Assembly (NCBI GenBank): GCA_964608615.1
Contig: CAZSQG010000012.1
Location: 1 to 59,283, forward strand
Direction of reading: 5' to 3'
Length of the DNA: 59,283 nucleotides
From: CALEUX01 sp964608615
GTDB lineage: Bacteria; Bacteroidota; Bacteroidia; Bacteroidales; Marinilabiliaceae
Part shown: in pieces, positions 9,467 to 18,214 of the stretch
Numbering within the stretch: the first letter of the stretch is position 1
Layout: the number at the start of each line of letters is the position of its first letter
Notes under the pieces: generated by a model
What the model was told of the DNA's origin: nothing
The model's input: the letters and a program-made list of their open reading frames with translations, nothing else
Database searches by the model: none
Position numbers and translations under genes: made by a program

Positions 9467-9827
9467 ACAGAAGTTGAGCTAATAATAAAATTAGTGACTA
9501 TTAAAGAGGGTTATAAGAATGATATTTATATACATGATAAAAATGTTAACCGAAGGTCGCAAAGTGTTTTATTCGCAGAGATCGCTAAGAATTAGCAACT
9601 AAATCTTTGCTGTTTTCGCTGTGCAGTTAATCTTCATCTTATGATCTATCTGCCTATTATGATTTTTTAACATCTTAGCAGTTAAGAAAATTTTAATCCA
9701 GCTCTTAATAAGAGGGGTTCTAACACTTCCCCTTGACATAATCACGAATTCACGATTACATCCAAGAAATGAATGTACATCCAAGACATTAAATATCAGC
9801 CACTAACAAAACAGCGCTAATAATAAA
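9467..9827. other. Intergenic region with degenerate CGCAAAG-type repeats
   Basis: No convincing gene. At 9555-9589 there are spaced copies of a TCGCAAAG-like word (GGTCGCAAAG, TTCGCAGAG, ATCGCTAAG), with a partly inverted counterpart (CTTTGCTG...TTCGCTGTG) at about 9605-9623. Such degenerate intergenic repeats are common in Bacteroidota genomes. A 61-codon minus-strand frame here looks accidental. Confidence 0.4.
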
Positions 9828-9853
9828 AGGTGTCCCAAATTAATGAGACACCT
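9820..9853 (-). terminator. Terminator of the Hsp20 gene
   Basis: AGGTGTC (9828-9834) pairs with GACACCT (9847-9853). On the minus strand the stem is followed by TTTTATTATTA. It lies 26 bases beyond the Hsp20 stop codon, giving a standard intrinsic terminator. Confidence 0.75.
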
Positions 9854-9878
9854 CCATTTCTTTAAATCAAATCACAAA

Positions 9879-10319
9879 TTACCTAATCTCAATCATTCTT
9901 GCAGGTTTAGGTTTTATCTCATCGCGTTTGTGAAGCCTTATCTGCAAAATTCCATCCTTGTACGAAGCATCGATTTTTGATTCATCCACTTCGTTGCGCG
10001 GGATAGCAAAAGAACGACGGAAAGCTGAATAAGAAAACTCCTGACGAGTATATCCCTTTTCTTTCTCTTCTTTCTTTTCTTCCTGCTCGCAAGAAATGGT
10101 CAGAACATTGTTGTTTACTTCAATTTTAAAATCATCCTTTTTCATACCAGGTACAGCAACCTCAATCTGGTATTCATCCTCGGTTTCCTGAACATTCACA
10201 GCAGGAACAGTTCTTTTGCCACGAGAAACCGCATTGGGGTAAAAATCACCGCCAAAAAAATCATCAAAGAAATTGGCAATGTCAGGTAACTGATTATTGA
10301 AACGTTTTACAAGTGTCAT
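9879..10319 (-). CDS. Small heat shock protein, Hsp20/alpha-crystallin family
   Basis: ATP-independent holdase chaperone, cytosolic, 146 residues from the chosen start. The alpha-crystallin domain covers about residues 35-140, with VAVPGMKKDDFKIEV, NNVLTISCE and the conserved A-x(3)-DGIL motif (ASYKDGILQIRL). A charged KEEKEKG loop and a short C-terminal tail follow. The ATG at 10319 has an AGGA-type ribosome site in GGAGGATTTAGCT just before it. An upstream in-frame ATG at 10334 lacks one and would itself contain that site. A promoter (10365-10394) and terminator (9820-9853) make it a single-gene unit. Confidence 0.93.
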   Translation of the reverse strand: MTLVKRFNNQLPDIANFFDDFFGGDFYPNAVSRGKRTVPAVNVQETEDEYQIEVAVPGMKKDDFKIEVNNNVLTISCEQEEKKEEKEKGYTRQEFSYSAFRRSFAIPRNEVDESKIDASYKDGILQIRLHKRDEIKPKPARMIEIR

Positions 10320-10364
10320 AGCTAAATCCTCCATTATTTTAGTTAAACTTTAATTTGTTATTTA

Positions 10365-10394
10365 CAAACTATAACCAACAAAGGAGATACCAAA
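10365..10394 (-). promoter_or_regulatory. Putative promoter of the Hsp20 gene
   Basis: On the minus strand a TTTG -33 box (10394-10391) is followed 18 bases later by ATAGTTTG (10372-10365). This matches the TTTG part of the Bacteroidota -7 box but not its leading TA. Distance to the start codon is about 45 bases. Confidence 0.4.
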
Positions 10395-10434
10395 CACATA
10401 AACCGGTAAATATGACAGTCTTACAATACGCATT

Positions 10435-10474
10435 GCGCCATAATGGCGTTTGCAAAAAAAGCTTTTGCGCCATT
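10435..10474. repeat. Three interleaved GCGCCAT/ATGGCG inverted words
   Basis: CGCCAT-A-ATGGCG (10436-10448) is a near-perfect palindrome. A second CGCCATT at 10468-10474 can pair with the same AATGGCG, forming a larger hairpin with the A/T-rich loop between. It lies 115-155 bases upstream of the hsp20 start and could be an operator or just part of an mRNA hairpin. Confidence 0.4.
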
Positions 10475-10560
10475 TTGTCGCTAATAATTAATTACCAACA
10501 CTTAATTTAGGGGTAACAACAGGGTAACAACAAATAGCATCAAAAAAGAGATCTTTGCCA

Positions 10561-10627
10561 TGGGAAAATTTATTTCTCCCAACAATTCCTGTGTGTAAAA
10601 AGCCGCTCCAAACGTGGGGCGGCTTTT
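10561..10627 (+). ncRNA. Candidate small RNA of about 65 nt with intrinsic terminator
   Basis: There is no protein gene upstream on the plus strand, yet a strong terminator stands alone here. Just before it is a second hairpin (TGGGA/TCCCA at 10561-10581). A GATCTTTG box at 10550-10557 (one mismatch to TAnnTTTG) would start transcription at about 10562. Two hairpins plus a T tract behind a promoter-like box suggest a short regulatory RNA. No known family was recognised. Confidence 0.35.
10597..10627 (+). terminator. Strong orphan intrinsic terminator
   Basis: AAAAAGCCGC-T-CC pairs with GG-G-GCGGCTTTTT around a short AAACGT loop and runs into six T on the plus strand. It has no annotated plus-strand gene in front of it. 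It could also act on minus-strand transcripts thanks to the A run. Confidence 0.8.
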
Positions 10628-10948
10628 TTATTATCCAAATAAACCATTCAGAAACCTTATATGTACTTTGTTGAAGATTGAACTATTCAACCCACAGTTT
10701 TGCTGAAGTATAGTACATTTTAAGGGTCAAATAAGATATTATATGGTTCAAATAATCTCTATTAGGTAGTCCTCTCCCGCTAAAAAGCGGAATTACTTTT
10801 TTGTCATGACGCAAAAAACGAAACAAATTTCTCAGGAGACCACACTCAAGCACAACTAATAAAGCTACTGTCTTATTGATTTTACTCACTATTATTCATT
10901 TAGAGCCAACTATAACTATTGGTTTACTCCGGACTGTTCTCAGATTAT

Positions 10949-12175
10949 TTATTTCACCACACTAAAGCCAGCAGCCTCCAAATCGATCCAATACCCGGGA
11001 TACGACTTGGTAACCACCATATGGTCGGTAATAGCAAACGAGCCAGTTTTTAAAGCAACCGGGGCAAAAGCCATGGCCATGCGATGGTCTTTATAGGTTT
11101 GAACCACAATATCAACCTGCGATGGGTTCTTCTTACCATGCCAGCTGAGACTATCAACACCATTACTTACAACCTCGAAACCAAATTTGGCCAACTCATT
11201 AATAAGAGCTGATATACGGTCAGTCTCTTTAATTTTCAATGTATGAAGGCCAGTTAATTCAAAAGGTACATTTAAAAAAGCACAAGTAACGGCAAAAGTC
11301 TGCGCCAAATCAGGTTCGTCAGTGAAGTTATGATTAAAAACAGCTTTAACAGCCCCTTCTTTGGTAAGAACCAATCCTTTCTTTGTGAACTTCGACTGAA
11401 CACCCAATTCCTTAAACAATCCTGCTACTGACGAGTCGCCCTGCCAGCTGTTTCGATCAAGTCCTTTTAAGCATACCGAATCACCTTCTTTCCCAAGGGC
11501 AACTGTTTCAAACCAGTAAGAAGCTGCACTCCAGTCACCTTCAACACGAGCCTGTATTGGTTTGTAGTTTGCTACCGGCACATTAATAATGTCACCTAAC
11601 CAATTACACTTAACACCAAACAACTCCATCAGTTTTAAAGTAAGATTAATGTATGGCTTTGAAGTAATATCGCCCTTTAAACGCAGAACAAGACCATTCT
11701 CCATAGTGGGGCCAATCATCAGTAAGGCAGAAATATATTGACTGCTAACATTACCGGGAAGCTCAAGTTCGCCACCCTTTAAAGAGCTACCAAATATCCT
11801 TAGTGGTGGATAGCCTTCTTTCTCTATATACTCCACTTTGCCTCCCAACTCATTAATTGCATTAACCAGCACATTAATGGGACGCTGTTTCATTCGTTCA
11901 CTTCCGGTAATAGTCCACTCACCAACTATTTTTGCCAGATAAGCAGTAAGAAAACGCATGGTAGTCCCGGCAGCGCCAACATCAAATTGATTACTATTAG
12001 AATTAAAAACGCCCAGCATAGCCTTCGTATCGTCACTATCGGAAAGATTTCGAATGGAATAGGGACTGTAGCTGAGTGCATTCAAAATTAAAAGTCGGTT
12101 GCTTATACTTTTTGAAGCAGGCAAATCGACTTCTACATATCTTAATTGTTCAGGAGCAGTTATGGTAATTGACAT
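10949..12175 (-). CDS. aroA: 3-phosphoshikimate 1-carboxyvinyltransferase (EPSP synthase)
   Basis: Sixth step of the shikimate pathway: transfers enolpyruvate from PEP to shikimate 3-phosphate; cytosolic. 408 residues, slightly short for the family but with all motifs: LPASKSISNR (Lys22 binds both substrates), AGTTMRF (69-75), GSERMKQRP, GNVSSQYISA (141-150), LKIKETDRIS and KDHRMAMA (362-369, Arg365). It lies 60 bases downstream of aroB on the same strand, so the two are very likely one operon. The spacing to the next minus-strand gene (hsp20) is large. No sign of damage. Confidence 0.97.
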   Translation of the reverse strand: MSITITAPEQLRYVEVDLPASKSISNRLLILNALSYSPYSIRNLSDSDDTKAMLGVFNSNSNQFDVGAAGTTMRFLTAYLAKIVGEWTITGSERMKQRPINVLVNAINELGGKVEYIEKEGYPPLRIFGSSLKGGELELPGNVSSQYISALLMIGPTMENGLVLRLKGDITSKPYINLTLKLMELFGVKCNWLGDIINVPVANYKPIQARVEGDWSAASYWFETVALGKEGDSVCLKGLDRNSWQGDSSVAGLFKELGVQSKFTKKGLVLTKEGAVKAVFNHNFTDEPDLAQTFAVTCAFLNVPFELTGLHTLKIKETDRISALINELAKFGFEVVSNGVDSLSWHGKKNPSQVDIVVQTYKDHRMAMAFAPVALKTGSFAITDHMVVTKSYPGYWIDLEAAGFSVVK

Positions 12176-12235
12176 TTCAATAATATTCGTGATAGTTGGT
12201 ACTATTTATCAAATTCCAAATATCTAAGTGAGGAA

Positions 12236-13303
12236 TTAAAGTAATCTAAAAAAATCAAGTGCTTTTTCAACCTCAACTCTTTCGCAATGGATATCAATGG
12301 CTACTTTGCCTGGCTTATTGAGTAAAGTAAAGTTTATTCTCCCACTACGGTTTTTCTTATCATGAGTCATGGTTTCGTATAGGTAGTTATAATCGGAACG
12401 AGCAAATTTGAATTTTCCATAAACCTGCTTTACATATTCGGCATATCTTTTAACCAGCTCCATATCCAACCCTAGTTTCAAATGGGCTAAGAAAAGCTCC
12501 GGTACCAGGCCATAGGCTACTGCATAACCATGCAAAACAGGCTTCTTGTTTATTAAGGCAAAACTTTCAAACGCATGACCAATTGTGTGACCAAGATTCA
12601 AAGCCTTACGGATGTTTTTTTCAAAGGGATCAGATGAAACATAGTAATCTTTAATTAACACTGATTCGGCAACCAGCTCACCCAACACCTTAATGTTAGG
12701 ATTTAAAATATCAAAACTAAGGGTTCGCTCAAGCATTTCGTCACCTTTAAGAAAGGCATGCTTAATCATCTCGGCAAATCCCGAAAGAAGATTTTCACTA
12801 TCAAGTGATTGAAGCCAGGATGTGTCAAGCAGAACTTTCTCGGCCTGTTTAAACGAGCCAATTTCATTTTTAAAACCTTTAAAGTTGATCCCGGTTTTTC
12901 CTCCCACCGATGCATCAACCTGCGCCAGAAGTGTGGTTGGAATATTAATGAATGGAATACCCCTTTTAAAAGTTGCAGCAGCAAATCCTCCTAAATCGCA
13001 TGGCATACCACCACCCAGGTTAATAAGCAAAGAATGACGATCAGCTTCCTTTTTAACAAAAAACTCCCATACCTTTATAAGAGTATCTGTATCTTTATGT
13101 GCATCACCGGCCCCAATCACCACAACTCTTTGAGGATCAATGCCAGGAACACTTTCGATAAGAGGGAAACAGTACTTGAAGGTATTTTCATCAGTTAGAA
13201 CAAATATTTTTTCATTTAAATAAGGCTCTAATAAAACCTTAAGATCTTTGGCCAGATTGTCAGCTAAAACAACGCTGGTTTCTTTAGTTTCGAGTATTTG
13301 CAT
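12236..13303 (-). CDS. aroB: 3-dehydroquinate synthase
   Basis: Second step of the shikimate pathway: NAD- and metal-dependent conversion of DAHP to 3-dehydroquinate; cytosolic. 355 residues, standard length. The NAD-binding GGGMPCDLGGF (97-107) and the TTLLAQVDASVGGKTGIN core (123-140) are clear. Metal ligands are expected from SGFAEMIKHAFL (Glu), NLGHTIGHAFE (His) and LHGYAVAYG (His). It is the first gene of the aroB-aroA operon and lies divergent from the small membrane-protein gene at 13422, about 120 bases away. Confidence 0.97.
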   Translation of the reverse strand: MQILETKETSVVLADNLAKDLKVLLEPYLNEKIFVLTDENTFKYCFPLIESVPGIDPQRVVVIGAGDAHKDTDTLIKVWEFFVKKEADRHSLLINLGGGMPCDLGGFAAATFKRGIPFINIPTTLLAQVDASVGGKTGINFKGFKNEIGSFKQAEKVLLDTSWLQSLDSENLLSGFAEMIKHAFLKGDEMLERTLSFDILNPNIKVLGELVAESVLIKDYYVSSDPFEKNIRKALNLGHTIGHAFESFALINKKPVLHGYAVAYGLVPELFLAHLKLGLDMELVKRYAEYVKQVYGKFKFARSDYNYLYETMTHDKKNRSGRINFTLLNKPGKVAIDIHCERVEVEKALDFFRLL

Positions 13304-13421
13304 GGACTAAAAATCTTTCTGTTCACAAAAATACGTTTTTTAGAGCTTCACTATGTTGCTTTTTATCTCCTTTTGTTGTTTTTTGCAAATGGAAACCATT
13401 TTTTAATAAAAACACATCTAT

Positions 13422-13877
13422 ATGAATAACAGAAAAAACGCTGGTAAGGTTAACCTATTCTTTTCAATACTATTATTGTTAGTATTAATAATTCTGGGAA
13501 CATCATTCCTTTGGGACATTGGATTGGAGAGAACATCGCAAATATCATTGGCTGTTCTATTTTTAGTAATCGTCTTCACTTATTACTCAGGTGGCTTTTA
13601 TTATATTGAACTCGAAAGCGACAATTCCGGATTCCGGATTAAACATTACAACCTGTTCCCATTTGGGAAACAATACAAGGTTTACCAAATCCCATTGGAA
13701 CGCTTCAGCCACTATACAATTAAGAAACTTGCCGGCGGATTATTTTCATGGTTATACCTTTATGAACGAACCAACAGAGGATTGGCGAAATATCCGTCCA
13801 TTGGCATTTCTGCTATACCCCCATCTCAACTTAAAATGTTAGTTGACTACCTTGAAAGCATTAAGATTAGACTGTAA
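13422..13877 (+). CDS. Hypothetical membrane protein
   Basis: I do not recognise a named family. The 151-residue protein has two adjacent hydrophobic segments (about 12-30 and 40-57), a short loop, then a cytosolic beta-rich domain with FRIKHYNLFPFGKQYKVYQI and a C-terminal helix. This resembles small PH-like membrane proteins common in Bacteroidota. Clean ATG start, codon use like its neighbours, and a gap of about 80 bases to dprA suggest a real gene, possibly read together with dprA. Confidence 0.7.
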   Translation: MNNRKNAGKVNLFFSILLLLVLIILGTSFLWDIGLERTSQISLAVLFLVIVFTYYSGGFYYIELESDNSGFRIKHYNLFPFGKQYKVYQIPLERFSHYTIKKLAGGLFSWLYLYERTNRGLAKYPSIGISAIPPSQLKMLVDYLESIKIRL

Positions 13878-13956
13878 CAATTAAAACAATAGCAATATTT
13901 TAGTTCTTCTTAATTATAAAACCTATCAATTAAAATAATACACTAACCCACCTGGC

Positions 13957-15075
13957 TTGAATCACAACCTGAAATACCAAATAGCATTAAGCCTGATAAA
14001 AGGTATTGGCCCCAAGCTGGCTCGTAATCTTATTGCCTATCTTGGTTCGGAACAGGCTGTTTTTGAAGAAAAAAAACATGCTTTTGAAAAAATTCCCGGG
14101 ATAGGAAACGGAATTGCTACTCTACTAAAACAAATAGACAGAAAAAACTTATTGAGAGAAGCCGAAAACGAACTAAAATTTATTGATAAACACAAAATAA
14201 CCACTTGTTTTTTTACTGAGGAAAATTATCCCCGTCGACTTTCATTTTGCGAAGACGCCCCTCTTTTACTCTTTTTTAAGGGAAATGTTGATTTCGATAC
14301 TATAAAAATCATAAGTATTGTTGGCACACGTAAGCCATCCGATTATGGACTCACTCTTTGCGATAAACTAATTAACGATCTGGGGCAACGACATCCAGGA
14401 ACCATAATTGTAAGCGGGCTTGCATACGGCATTGACATTTGTGCACATAGAGCGGCTCTTCGCAACAACCTCCCCACCGTTGCCGTGCTTGCTCATGGTT
14501 TAGACCGCATTTATCCCGGCACGCATAACCAAACCGCGCGCGAAATAGTGTCAAATGGAGCCTTGCTAACCGAATTTATGACCAACACCAATCCTGATAA
14601 ACAGAACTTTGTTAAGCGTAACCGCATTGTGGCAGGTTTAAGCGATGCTGTGGTTGTTATTGAATCTGCCACTAAAGGCGGCGCGCTTATCACAGCCGAT
14701 ATAGCAGCTAGTTACAGCCGTGATGTGATGGCCTTCCCAGGTCGCGTTGGCGACGAAACTTCATCGGGCTGCAACCGCTTGATTAAAACAAATATCGCAG
14801 CACTTATAGAATCAGCCGAAGACCTGGAATACGCCTTGAGTTGGGAGAGTAATACGAAAGTCGGAACCGTTCAGGGTTCTCTGTTTGCCGTTGCCGAAAC
14901 CCCTGAAGAAAAAACGATTATGGATATACTCCTGGTTGAAAAAGAGCTTAACATAAATCTTCTTGCCCTCAGATGTGCATTACCAATTGGCAAAGTATCA
15001 GCAACACTTCTTGATCTGGAATTTAAAGGTATGATTAAAAGCATACCGGGTGGGATATTCAAGCTGATGCAATAA
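13957..15075 (+). CDS. dprA: DNA-processing protein DprA
   Basis: Single-stranded DNA binding protein that loads RecA during natural transformation; cytosolic. 372 residues. The N-terminal helix-hairpin region (QIALSLIKGIGPKLARNL) is followed by the Rossmann-like DprA core from about residue 115: GTRKPSDYG, VSGLAYGIDICAHRAAL, HGLDRIYPGTH, GALLTEF, KRNRIVAGLSDAVVVIES, GALITADIA, FPGRVGDETSSGCN. A winged-helix C-terminus comes last. The only usable start is TTG at 13957: there is no ATG before the conserved N-terminus, and a stop lies seven codons upstream. It ends two bases short of the convergent dehydrogenase gene. Confidence 0.95.
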   Translation: MNHNLKYQIALSLIKGIGPKLARNLIAYLGSEQAVFEEKKHAFEKIPGIGNGIATLLKQIDRKNLLREAENELKFIDKHKITTCFFTEENYPRRLSFCEDAPLLLFFKGNVDFDTIKIISIVGTRKPSDYGLTLCDKLINDLGQRHPGTIIVSGLAYGIDICAHRAALRNNLPTVAVLAHGLDRIYPGTHNQTAREIVSNGALLTEFMTNTNPDKQNFVKRNRIVAGLSDAVVVIESATKGGALITADIAASYSRDVMAFPGRVGDETSSGCNRLIKTNIAALIESAEDLEYALSWESNTKVGTVQGSLFAVAETPEEKTIMDILLVEKELNINLLALRCALPIGKVSATLLDLEFKGMIKSIPGGIFKLMQ

Positions 15076-15077
15076 CC

Positions 15078-18002
15078 TTATACCAATGCATCAAAAAGAA
15101 CCTCAACAGTATGTAAAGCGTTGCGTTGCGTGCCATCTTTAATCTGATGCCTGCATGAATGTCCCGGAGCCACCAATAAGGTCTCGGGCTGGGTTTTACG
15201 CACCTCGGGAAATAAGACAAGCTCTCCAATTTTCATTGATAAATGATAGTGTTTGTCTTCATAACCAAATATTCCGGCCATTCCACAGCAACCGGATGGT
15301 ATCTCTTTTGCACTATAATTCTCAGGAAAAGAAAGCACCCGTTCAATAATCTTAGTATCAGACAATGATTTTTGATAACAATGTGCATGAAACTTGATGT
15401 CTTTTGAAACTTCAGTGAAAGAAGACTTTTTGATTTTCCCCTTATTCATTTCACTATCAATAAATTCTTCAATGGTATAAGTATTTGCAGCTATTTCACA
15501 GGCAACTTGTGACAAATGCTTTTCGGCGAGTGCAGGATATTCATCTCGAAAAGTAAGTAATGCAGCCGGTTCAATGCCAACCAATGGCATCGAGACTGAA
15601 ACCTTACCTCTTAAACGCTTCAGATTATGATTTGCAATTCCTTTTGCTGTTCTTAAAAAACCTTTGGAAATTTGAGTACGTCCACTCTCCTTAACCGGAG
15701 CCAACACAACACCATAGCCCAATTTATGTAAAAGCAAAACGGTTTTTATGCCTATTTCCGTATCATAAAAATTAGTGAACTCATCGGCCAGTAACATAAC
15801 CGTTCCATTGATATGTTCATCAATTAATCCGCCCTTCTTATGAAACCATCTGTCGAACCGTATTTTACTAAGCTGGGGAAGATTACGCTCCAGACTGATA
15901 TCTCCGAAACGAAGAAGGATTTTTTTTACCCACCCCACCTGTACCAAGGCATTATAAAAAGAAGAGAATGAATGAAAAAATCTTAACACACCTGGCAAAT
16001 TCGCTATCACACGTGTTTTAAAATCCGGCCTAATTTTAGTGTGAACATAGAATAGAAACTCAGCTTTAAGCTTAGCCATATCAACGCCTGAAGGACATTC
16101 GCTTTTACAAGCCTTGCAACTCAAACAAAGATCAAGTACCTCATAAACATTATTAATTGAAAGATCGTTGATCTCGTTTTTTCCCTGAAGAAAAGATCGC
16201 AGAACATTGGCTCTGCCACGCGTAGAGTTAGCCTCTTCACGTGTTCCCATATAACTGGGACACATTGATCCTCCAGCTATACTGTTCTTTAAACAATCGC
16301 CCGAACCGCTGCAACGCTCTGCAGCTTTCATAAAACCACCATCATCGTTCCAACTGAAAATTGGATTATGGATAACTTCACTGGAAACATCAATATATCG
16401 GAAAGATTGGTCCATTGGAGGTGTTGCTGTAATTTTGCCGGGATTAAAAATGCTATTAGGATCAAAAACCTTTTTAACCCTTTTCATCAACTCAAAATTG
16501 GATTCACCAACCATTAAAGAAATAAACTCACCCCGTAAACGACCATCTCCATGTTCGCCACTTAAAGCACCTCCAAAACTTTTAACTATTCGCGCTGTTT
16601 CTTCTCCAATCTGACGAAAAATCTTTATGTCAGCCGGATCTTTCAGATTCAAAACCGGACGAATATGCAACTCTCCTGTACCAACATGGGCATGAAACAC
16701 ACAACTTTTATCATACTTTGCCAGCATAACCTCAATAGCATCCACATAAGCAGGTAAATCAGCTACTCTAACTGCTGTGTCTTCTATAAGTGAAACAGGT
16801 TTTGCGTTACCCTTCATGTTCGATAAAACACCCAAACCAGCCTTTCGCAATGCCCAAACCCTTGATATTTCCTTTCCTTCCACAATTGGAAAAGCAAAAC
16901 CCATTTGATTGGACCTAAAATCTTCGGCTAGAAGCTCTGCCCTGGCAAGCGTTTCATTTGATTCTGTTCCTGAAAATTCAATTAACAATAAAGCCGCCGG
17001 ATCTCCCTCTACAAAAAAACGGTTTGTGCGTTGTAATGGATTATCAAGAGTAAGGTCCAGAATATTTTTATCCATCAATTCAACTGCATCAGGAGAATGT
17101 TTTAATGCTACCATATTAGCCCGCAGAGATTGCTGTAACGATGAAAAATGAGCACAAAGCAACACTTTATGAGGCTTGGGTACAGGTACCAAGCCCAGCT
17201 TTATTGTTGTTATAAATAGTAGCGTCCCTTCGGAACCCGCAATAAGCTTAGATAAATTAAAAAGCTCTGCTTCAGGTTTAAAAGGTGCTGTATCAAGCAA
17301 AACATCAATAGCATAACCTGAATTACGACGTCGCACTTCGGGGTGAGGGAATTCTTTCCTAATTTGTTTTCGGACTGGCACATCGGTATAGATCTCACGC
17401 ATAAGACGATAAATCTCACCTTCGGGTCCTTCTTCCCTGCATTTCTTTTCGAACTCCCATTTTTGAAGTGGTTTAAATGTCACCTCGTCACCACTGCTTA
17501 AAAATCCCGTAACTTCAATTATATGATCTCGTGTACTTCCATAAATCAACGAATGCGACCCGCAGGAGTTATTCGCAACCATACCCCCCAAAGTGCAACG
17601 ATTGGACGTAGAAGTTTCAGGACCAAAAAAAAGATCATGCTTCTCCACTTCCCGGTTTAAATCATCCAGAATAACTCCTGGCTCAACAATAACCCAGCGC
17701 TCTGATGCATTGATTTCAATAATATGATTTATGAAATGCGAAACATCCACAACCATTCCATTTCCTACAACCTGTCCGGCCAGGGAGGTTCCTGCTCCCC
17801 GTGGAATCAACGGCAATTGGTATTTGGCTGCAAAACGCACAATCATTGACACATCGGTGATGTCGCGAGGTAAAACCACGGCCAAAGGTAACTCCTGATA
17901 AACGGAAGCATCGGTGGCGTATAAAGTACGGGATACTGTATCGGTGAGAATTTCACCTTTTATTAGCTTTTGAAGTTCCCCAAGAGGGTAAGGATCTTCC
18001 AT
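15078..18002 (-). CDS. FAD-linked oxidase / Fe-S dehydrogenase (D-lactate or D-2-hydroxy acid type)
   Basis: Large fused flavoprotein (974 residues) of the GlcD+GlcF kind, similar in layout to YdiJ/Dld-II, oxidising a D-2-hydroxy acid, probably D-lactate. It contains an N-terminal FAD_binding_4 domain (PRGAGTSLAGQ near residue 70; GGMVANNSCGSHSLIYG), a FAD-oxidase C-terminal domain (HAHVGTGELHIRPVLNL; GEHGDGRLRGEF), and two cysteine clusters for 4Fe-4S centres (about 564-585 and CLSCKACKSECP near 625-636). A CCG-type domain (ESGRTQISKGF; SGCCGMAGIFGYE near 905) is last. The substrate cannot be read from sequence. Convergent with dprA, with 2 bases between the stops and no room for a terminator. 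Confidence 0.92.
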   Translation of the reverse strand: MEDPYPLGELQKLIKGEILTDTVSRTLYATDASVYQELPLAVVLPRDITDVSMIVRFAAKYQLPLIPRGAGTSLAGQVVGNGMVVDVSHFINHIIEINASERWVIVEPGVILDDLNREVEKHDLFFGPETSTSNRCTLGGMVANNSCGSHSLIYGSTRDHIIEVTGFLSSGDEVTFKPLQKWEFEKKCREEGPEGEIYRLMREIYTDVPVRKQIRKEFPHPEVRRRNSGYAIDVLLDTAPFKPEAELFNLSKLIAGSEGTLLFITTIKLGLVPVPKPHKVLLCAHFSSLQQSLRANMVALKHSPDAVELMDKNILDLTLDNPLQRTNRFFVEGDPAALLLIEFSGTESNETLARAELLAEDFRSNQMGFAFPIVEGKEISRVWALRKAGLGVLSNMKGNAKPVSLIEDTAVRVADLPAYVDAIEVMLAKYDKSCVFHAHVGTGELHIRPVLNLKDPADIKIFRQIGEETARIVKSFGGALSGEHGDGRLRGEFISLMVGESNFELMKRVKKVFDPNSIFNPGKITATPPMDQSFRYIDVSSEVIHNPIFSWNDDGGFMKAAERCSGSGDCLKNSIAGGSMCPSYMGTREEANSTRGRANVLRSFLQGKNEINDLSINNVYEVLDLCLSCKACKSECPSGVDMAKLKAEFLFYVHTKIRPDFKTRVIANLPGVLRFFHSFSSFYNALVQVGWVKKILLRFGDISLERNLPQLSKIRFDRWFHKKGGLIDEHINGTVMLLADEFTNFYDTEIGIKTVLLLHKLGYGVVLAPVKESGRTQISKGFLRTAKGIANHNLKRLRGKVSVSMPLVGIEPAALLTFRDEYPALAEKHLSQVACEIAANTYTIEEFIDSEMNKGKIKKSSFTEVSKDIKFHAHCYQKSLSDTKIIERVLSFPENYSAKEIPSGCCGMAGIFGYEDKHYHLSMKIGELVLFPEVRKTQPETLLVAPGHSCRHQIKDGTQRNALHTVEVLFDALV

Positions 18003-18205
18003 TATTTAAATGAAGATTGGTTTATGCCTGCTAAATTAATAAAATAAATGCTCGTAAAAGAATTCTTTAATAAGCATCCATTACAATTGAACTCATCGTA
18101 AGCAATTCCAATGAACCTCTCCCACTTAAGCATAGCAATATTTTTTTATTTTACGAAAGAAGCTTCCTTTGGTCTTCAATTACCAACCTGTTTTGATGTT
18201 TTTCA

Positions 18206-18213
18206 TATCTTTG
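18206..18213 (+). promoter_or_regulatory. -7 box of the btuFCD riboswitch transcript
   Basis: TATCTTTG is an exact TAnnTTTG box, placing the transcript start near 18220, just before the aptamer. The -33 region is weak: a TTTG exists only 10 bases upstream (18192-18195), which is too close. Confidence 0.5.
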
Positions 18214-18214
18214 C

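Larger units (their letters stand above)
10395..10948. other. Intergenic region upstream of hsp20 and downstream of aroA
   Basis: About 550 bases without a recognisable protein gene. It contains inverted GCGCCAT/ATGGCG words (10435-10474), a short candidate RNA ending in a strong terminator (10561-10627), and about 300 bases of AT-rich DNA next to the aroA stop codon. A 68-codon minus-strand frame at 10683-10889 has no family resemblance I can name and is left out. Confidence 0.5.

Noticed and set aside
10683..10889. 68-codon minus-strand frame
   Set aside because: No known family, no ribosome site, and the last part is AT-rich intergenic sequence.
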